DNA of 64,000 nt from JAMZMI01 sp039944535 (lineage in GTDB: Bacteria; Bacteroidota; Bacteroidia; Cytophagales; Cyclobacteriaceae): contig JBDUYP010000001.1 in NCBI GenBank assembly GCA_039944535.1, positions 372,001-436,000 of the forward strand, read 5' to 3'. Position numbers and translations under genes: made by a program. Positions 61,286 through 64,000 of this stretch are shown here, piece by piece. Below the pieces are notes generated by a model. It ran no database searches, was not told the DNA's origin, and saw nothing but the letters and a program-made list of their open reading frames with translations. The stretch's first letter is position 1; every line of letters starts with the position of its first letter.

Positions 61286-61504
61286 ATGGAGTTTTTTGTA
61301 TTCAAAACAAATATAGAGTCAGAAGACAGAGTGGCGGTGATCAGGCGTGAGGTACGAAAGTACCCCGTGATCACTACCTGGTCTGTCGATACGGAAGATT
61401 GCGACAATGTATTGCGTGTGAAAGCATCGCACGACTTGCAAGAGGACGATGTGATTCGCTTCGTCAATGAGCTGGGGTTTCGATGCGAATCATTGCCTGA
61501 TTAG
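61286..61504 (+). CDS. small ferredoxin-fold (HMA-like) protein
   Basis: A 72-residue protein with a beta-alpha-beta-beta-alpha-beta pattern: FFVFKTNIESEDRVAVIRREVRKYP, then ITTWSVDTEDCDNVLRVKA, then DDVIRFVNELGFRCESL. This resembles heavy-metal-associated domains, but the metal-binding CxxC of the first loop is absent (TNIESED), so it probably does not carry copper in the usual way. ATG at 61286 fits better than the TTG at 61280. It follows the small membrane protein gene. Confidence 0.65.
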   Translation: MEFFVFKTNIESEDRVAVIRREVRKYPVITTWSVDTEDCDNVLRVKASHDLQEDDVIRFVNELGFRCESLPD

Positions 61505-61569
61505 GCAACCTAATACCCTGAATAACGATTACTATTTAATTTCAACATCAGAAAATTATCAACCGAAAC

Positions 61570-63081
61570 ATGAAATACCTGCTGAGTTCACTTTTTCTCC
61601 TGCTTCTTTTCGGGGCTTTCGCCGTGGATGAGTCATTGAGCGGTACGGTCTATGATGCCGACACCAAAGCACCCCTGCCCTTTACCAATATAGTAATAGC
61701 GGGGACATACAATGGCACAGTAGCCAACGTGGACGGGCAGTTTGTGCTCGATCTTAGTGCTGTTGAGGAGGGTGATTTTATCGTTTTCAGCTATGTAGGG
61801 TACGAATCGCAAAAGATCAGTGTGACCGACCTGCTGCAGACAGATGCCGTATATATGAAGCCAGCCACACTCAGCCTCAATGCCGTGGCGGTATATGCTA
61901 AGGAATTGAATGTAGATGACATCATTAAAAAAGTGGTTGAAAACCATGAAACCAATCATCCTCAGCCCAATCAAAAGCAGCGTGTGTTTTACCATAAATA
62001 TGAAAATGCACTTTGGCCAAAATCAAATAAGATTCGCCTGAAGGCATCAGATTTTGATGGCCTGGACAAAGAAGAACTCAACGGGCTTTTCAAGAATATG
62101 CCGGATGCCTTTGTGGAGTATCACGATGCGTTGATTGATTTTTATACTTACGATGGGGATAGCAAGGTGGAGCCGATTGAAGCCATCTCTTTGCAGGAAA
62201 GTTCGATGGGCGATTTCGAGAAAGAAATGGAGTCAAAATTTGGTGAGTTTTTCGAGGAGATAGAGGCAAGTCAGCAGGATAAGGATATTTATTACAAATT
62301 CCGGACGGGCATAATCGGGGGAAAAATGGATGACGGTGGTGATGAAGAGGATGGAGAAGTGGATTCTGTTCGGTTGGCACAAAAGCTTGATACCGTGAAT
62401 TATGTGATCGATACAGATCATTTGGTGTCCAGCGTGGATAGGATCCAAAACAGATGGGCCGATATAAAAAGTGATAATCTGGAGTTTTTGAACAAAACGA
62501 GCAAGTACAATTTTAAGCTCCATGATGTCACCGTTTACAACGACGAGCTGGTGCATGAGATCAGCTTCACCCCGAAGCGTGGTGGCTTGTTTGAAGGCCG
62601 CATGTTTGTCACCACAGATAGTTATGCCATTCTCCAGCTCGACTATGCCTTTGCCAAGGGCAAAACCACCGAGAATTTCAACTTACTGGGCATAGGACAT
62701 TCTACAATATACCGTGGAGCACGGGTCAATTATGAGAAAGGAGATGGTGGATATTTTGTAAAATACATCTACGCCAACCAAAGGGAAACCGCCTCTGTGG
62801 ATCGGGATTTCTCTATCATGAAGAAGCAGAAACGATTCTTCATAGATAAGGAGCTGAACGAAGCGAAAATGACCGTAGATATGGATTTTGACATTGACGT
62901 TTACCTGGAGTTGCTGGTGCTGGGTAGGGAGGAGCTGGATGAGGAGGAATTTGAAAAATTTCGGCAGCCTCTGGTAACCCGCTTTAAAAAAGAAGCCGTG
63001 TACGATCCCGCCATGTGGACCAATCCATCGGTAATAGCACCGTCGGCAGAGCTGAAGAAGTACAAGAGGGGCGAGCAGTAA
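61570..63081 (+). CDS. carboxypeptidase-regulatory domain / DUF5686-like protein
   Basis: A 503-residue exported protein. Signal peptide (to ~19), CarboxypepD_reg-like domain (~23-105; LSGTVYDADTKAPLPFTNIVIAGTYNGTVANVDGQFVLDL, VFSYVGYESQKI), then a large domain with NVDDIIKKVVENHETNHP at its start, typical of the family that precedes DUF5686-type proteins, and repeated VDMDFDIDVYLELLVLGREELDEEEFEKF at the end. No full beta-barrel is visible. Likely periplasmic or outer-membrane associated; function unknown. Similar N-terminal architecture to the protein at 51782. Confidence 0.8.
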   Translation: MKYLLSSLFLLLLFGAFAVDESLSGTVYDADTKAPLPFTNIVIAGTYNGTVANVDGQFVLDLSAVEEGDFIVFSYVGYESQKISVTDLLQTDAVYMKPATLSLNAVAVYAKELNVDDIIKKVVENHETNHPQPNQKQRVFYHKYENALWPKSNKIRLKASDFDGLDKEELNGLFKNMPDAFVEYHDALIDFYTYDGDSKVEPIEAISLQESSMGDFEKEMESKFGEFFEEIEASQQDKDIYYKFRTGIIGGKMDDGGDEEDGEVDSVRLAQKLDTVNYVIDTDHLVSSVDRIQNRWADIKSDNLEFLNKTSKYNFKLHDVTVYNDELVHEISFTPKRGGLFEGRMFVTTDSYAILQLDYAFAKGKTTENFNLLGIGHSTIYRGARVNYEKGDGGYFVKYIYANQRETASVDRDFSIMKKQKRFFIDKELNEAKMTVDMDFDIDVYLELLVLGREELDEEEFEKFRQPLVTRFKKEAVYDPAMWTNPSVIAPSAELKKYKRGEQ

Positions 63082-63132
63082 GAAATCTTTGCTGTATAAA
63101 TTCAGTAAAGCGTTTTATCTCCCTATGTCTGA

Positions 63133-63549
63133 TCAATTCGCTTCCGCGTATTTCTTGAAATTATCTAGTATGGCTTGCCAGCCGCCTTGCTGCACTTCCA
63201 CAGAATTTTGAGATTCAGCTTCGAAAATCGTGGTGACCGTGGTTTTGCCCTCTGACTCTCCAAAAGTCACCCAAACTTTACGACCATCTTCGATGGTGTA
63301 GGTTAGTTTTTTGAACTCTTCTACCTCGTCGTATGTGGAAGTGAAGTCAAACCCAAAACTTCCGTCTTTTGCTTCCATGCGCGCGACGTATTTTCCACCT
63401 ACTCTCAGGTCGTTCGAAGCAGACGGGCAGCACCACGACGGATCAGCAAAATTCCATTGAGTGATGTGCTCGGGCTGAGTGTAATATTCCCAGGCTTTGT
63501 TTTTATCAGCAGCTATGGTTGCCGTTACGGTGATTTTTATTGCGGTCAT
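63133..63549 (-). CDS. SRPBCC/AHSA1 family protein (1)
   Basis: A 138-residue START-like (SRPBCC/AHSA1) protein: ITVTATIAADKNKAWEYYTQPEHITQWNFADPSWCCPSASNDLRVGGKYVARMEAKDG is the family pattern, with VWVTFGESEGKTTVTTIFEAESQNSVEVQQGGWQAILDNFKKY at the end. These barrels bind hydrophobic ligands, or stimulate Hsp90 in eukaryotes; the bacterial role is not set. It starts 3 nt after the stop of a second SRPBCC gene, so the two form an operon, probably a tandem duplication. Confidence 0.85.
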   Translation of the reverse strand: MTAIKITVTATIAADKNKAWEYYTQPEHITQWNFADPSWCCPSASNDLRVGGKYVARMEAKDGSFGFDFTSTYDEVEEFKKLTYTIEDGRKVWVTFGESEGKTTVTTIFEAESQNSVEVQQGGWQAILDNFKKYAEAN

Positions 63550-63552
63550 ATG

Positions 63553-64000
63553 TTATTTACTTAGGGTTGATAATAGCTCATCTAGCGATTCCATGGCGAT
63601 GGTAATACCTTCTTTCATTCCCATTTTAATGATCATTTCTAGTTGATCCAAAGAATCGTATTTTATGATATTTGTTACCAGGGTATGGTCTCCCATTTCA
63701 TCAAAGTTGGCTTTCCAGTTGGCACGCGGCATGGCGGTGTTTATTGTTCCGTCTGGGTGACAAAATGCATCCAGGCCAACGTAGCTATCTTTTGGCACAA
63801 TTTTCTTATAGTCTAATCTGCCTAGGTGCTCATCGCCTTCCGGACTCACCATGGCATAGAGCCAGTGACCACCTTCCCTAAAGTCCATAGATTTGGTTTT
63901 GGCTGTCCATGGTTTTGGCGCCCACCACTGATCCAGTATTTCACTATCCGTGTAAGCTTGCCATACGAGTTTTTTTCCGGCAGCAAACTCGCGTTTTATC
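63553..64000 (-). CDS. SRPBCC/AHSA1 family protein (2), cut by the window edge
   Basis: The C-terminal ~148 residues of a second SRPBCC protein; the 5' end lies beyond the window. The open frame runs through 63888, where a Met is internal, to the edge and reads EFAAGKKLVWQAYTDSEILDQWWAPKP followed by FREGGHWLYAMVSPEGDEHLGRLDY, both typical AHSA1 regions. Stop at 63553 is 3 nt before the next SRPBCC gene. A start at 63888 would discard these conserved residues and is wrong. Confidence 0.85.
   Translation of the reverse strand, partial: IKREFAAGKKLVWQAYTDSEILDQWWAPKPWTAKTKSMDFREGGHWLYAMVSPEGDEHLGRLDYKKIVPKDSYVGLDAFCHPDGTINTAMPRANWKANFDEMGDHTLVTNIIKYDSLDQLEMIIKMGMKEGITIAMESLDELLSTLSK

Noticed and set aside
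63553..63888. A complete 111-residue SRPBCC protein starting at 63888
   Set aside because: The frame continues to the window edge with conserved AHSA1 residues (LDQWWAPKP), so this Met is internal and the gene is partial.

Overview
The window looks like a chromosomal segment of a member of the Bacteroidota, most likely a marine or soil Cytophagales-type bacterium. This is inferred from protein families, not from a 16S gene. The supporting signs are two proteins with type IX secretion (Por/T9SS) C-terminal sorting domains, a TonB-dependent receptor with an N-terminal carboxypeptidase-regulatory domain, further carboxypeptidase-regulatory proteins, MacB/FtsX-type permeases, an ABC permease fused to an M1 peptidase, and promoter boxes of the TAnnTTTG type. 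No rRNA, tRNA, CRISPR array, prophage or transposase was recognised.

Layout. 0-6.3 kb (minus strand): a SnoaL-like protein, a large MacB-like permease, two LVIVD-repeat proteins, purU and a TRIC/UPF0126 channel. 6.3-15.4 kb: pbpC and a giant bacterial alpha-2-macroglobulin with its thioester motif, a known functional pair, split here by an AT-rich, oppositely oriented two-gene unit whose second product looks HEPN-like. 15.4-21.8 kb (minus): queG, a BCCT transporter, a SelT/W/H-like protein, two paralogous T9SS cargo proteins and ruvB. 21.9-24.5 kb: apbE, a methyltransferase and a ZIP transporter with 4-nt overlaps. 24.5-32.6 kb: a two-carbon module made of a DUF4212/sodium-solute symporter pair, a divergent AraC regulator, aldehyde dehydrogenase, DUF779, acetyl-CoA synthetase and an aldo/keto reductase. 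32.8-37.3 kb: an ABC ATPase and an ABC-2 permease/M1 peptidase fusion.

37.3-41.5 kb is an accessory array of four AT-rich minus-strand genes (RDD, WG-repeat, DUF4304, SH3-like). Each is bracketed by inverted GTT.../...AAC ends and separated by long foldback sequences, which strongly resembles integron gene cassettes with attC-like sites but without an integrase in view. 41.6-43.2 kb: a membrane protein, a winged-helix regulator and a secreted DUF1579-like protein, with a shared 26-bp candidate operator. 43.2-44.0 kb: a GIY-YIG nuclease gene enclosed by 125-bp near-identical palindromic direct repeats. Hairpins of the same family, with covarying stems, are scattered through the window (42.56, 43.34, 44.0, 48.17 and 60.97 kb).

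44-50.6 kb: a DEAD-box helicase and an XRE regulator, divergent from argB-argD-argC-argJ. 50.6-55.3 kb: a SUKH-like protein, TfoX-N, a carboxypeptidase-regulatory protein, a SemiSWEET, a GyrI-like protein, DUF2490 and a tail-anchored protein. 55.4-58 kb: an ABC exporter with a YtrA-type GntR regulator and a palindromic operator at its promoter. 58-63 kb: a TonB receptor followed by small lipoprotein, membrane and ferredoxin-fold proteins and a second carboxypeptidase-regulatory protein. 63.1-64 kb: two SRPBCC/AHSA1 proteins, the second cut by the window edge.

The most promising unexplained items are the GIY-YIG/palindromic-repeat island with its covarying dispersed hairpins, the integrase-less cassette array, and the HEPN-like pair lodged between the alpha-2-macroglobulin gene and pbpC.
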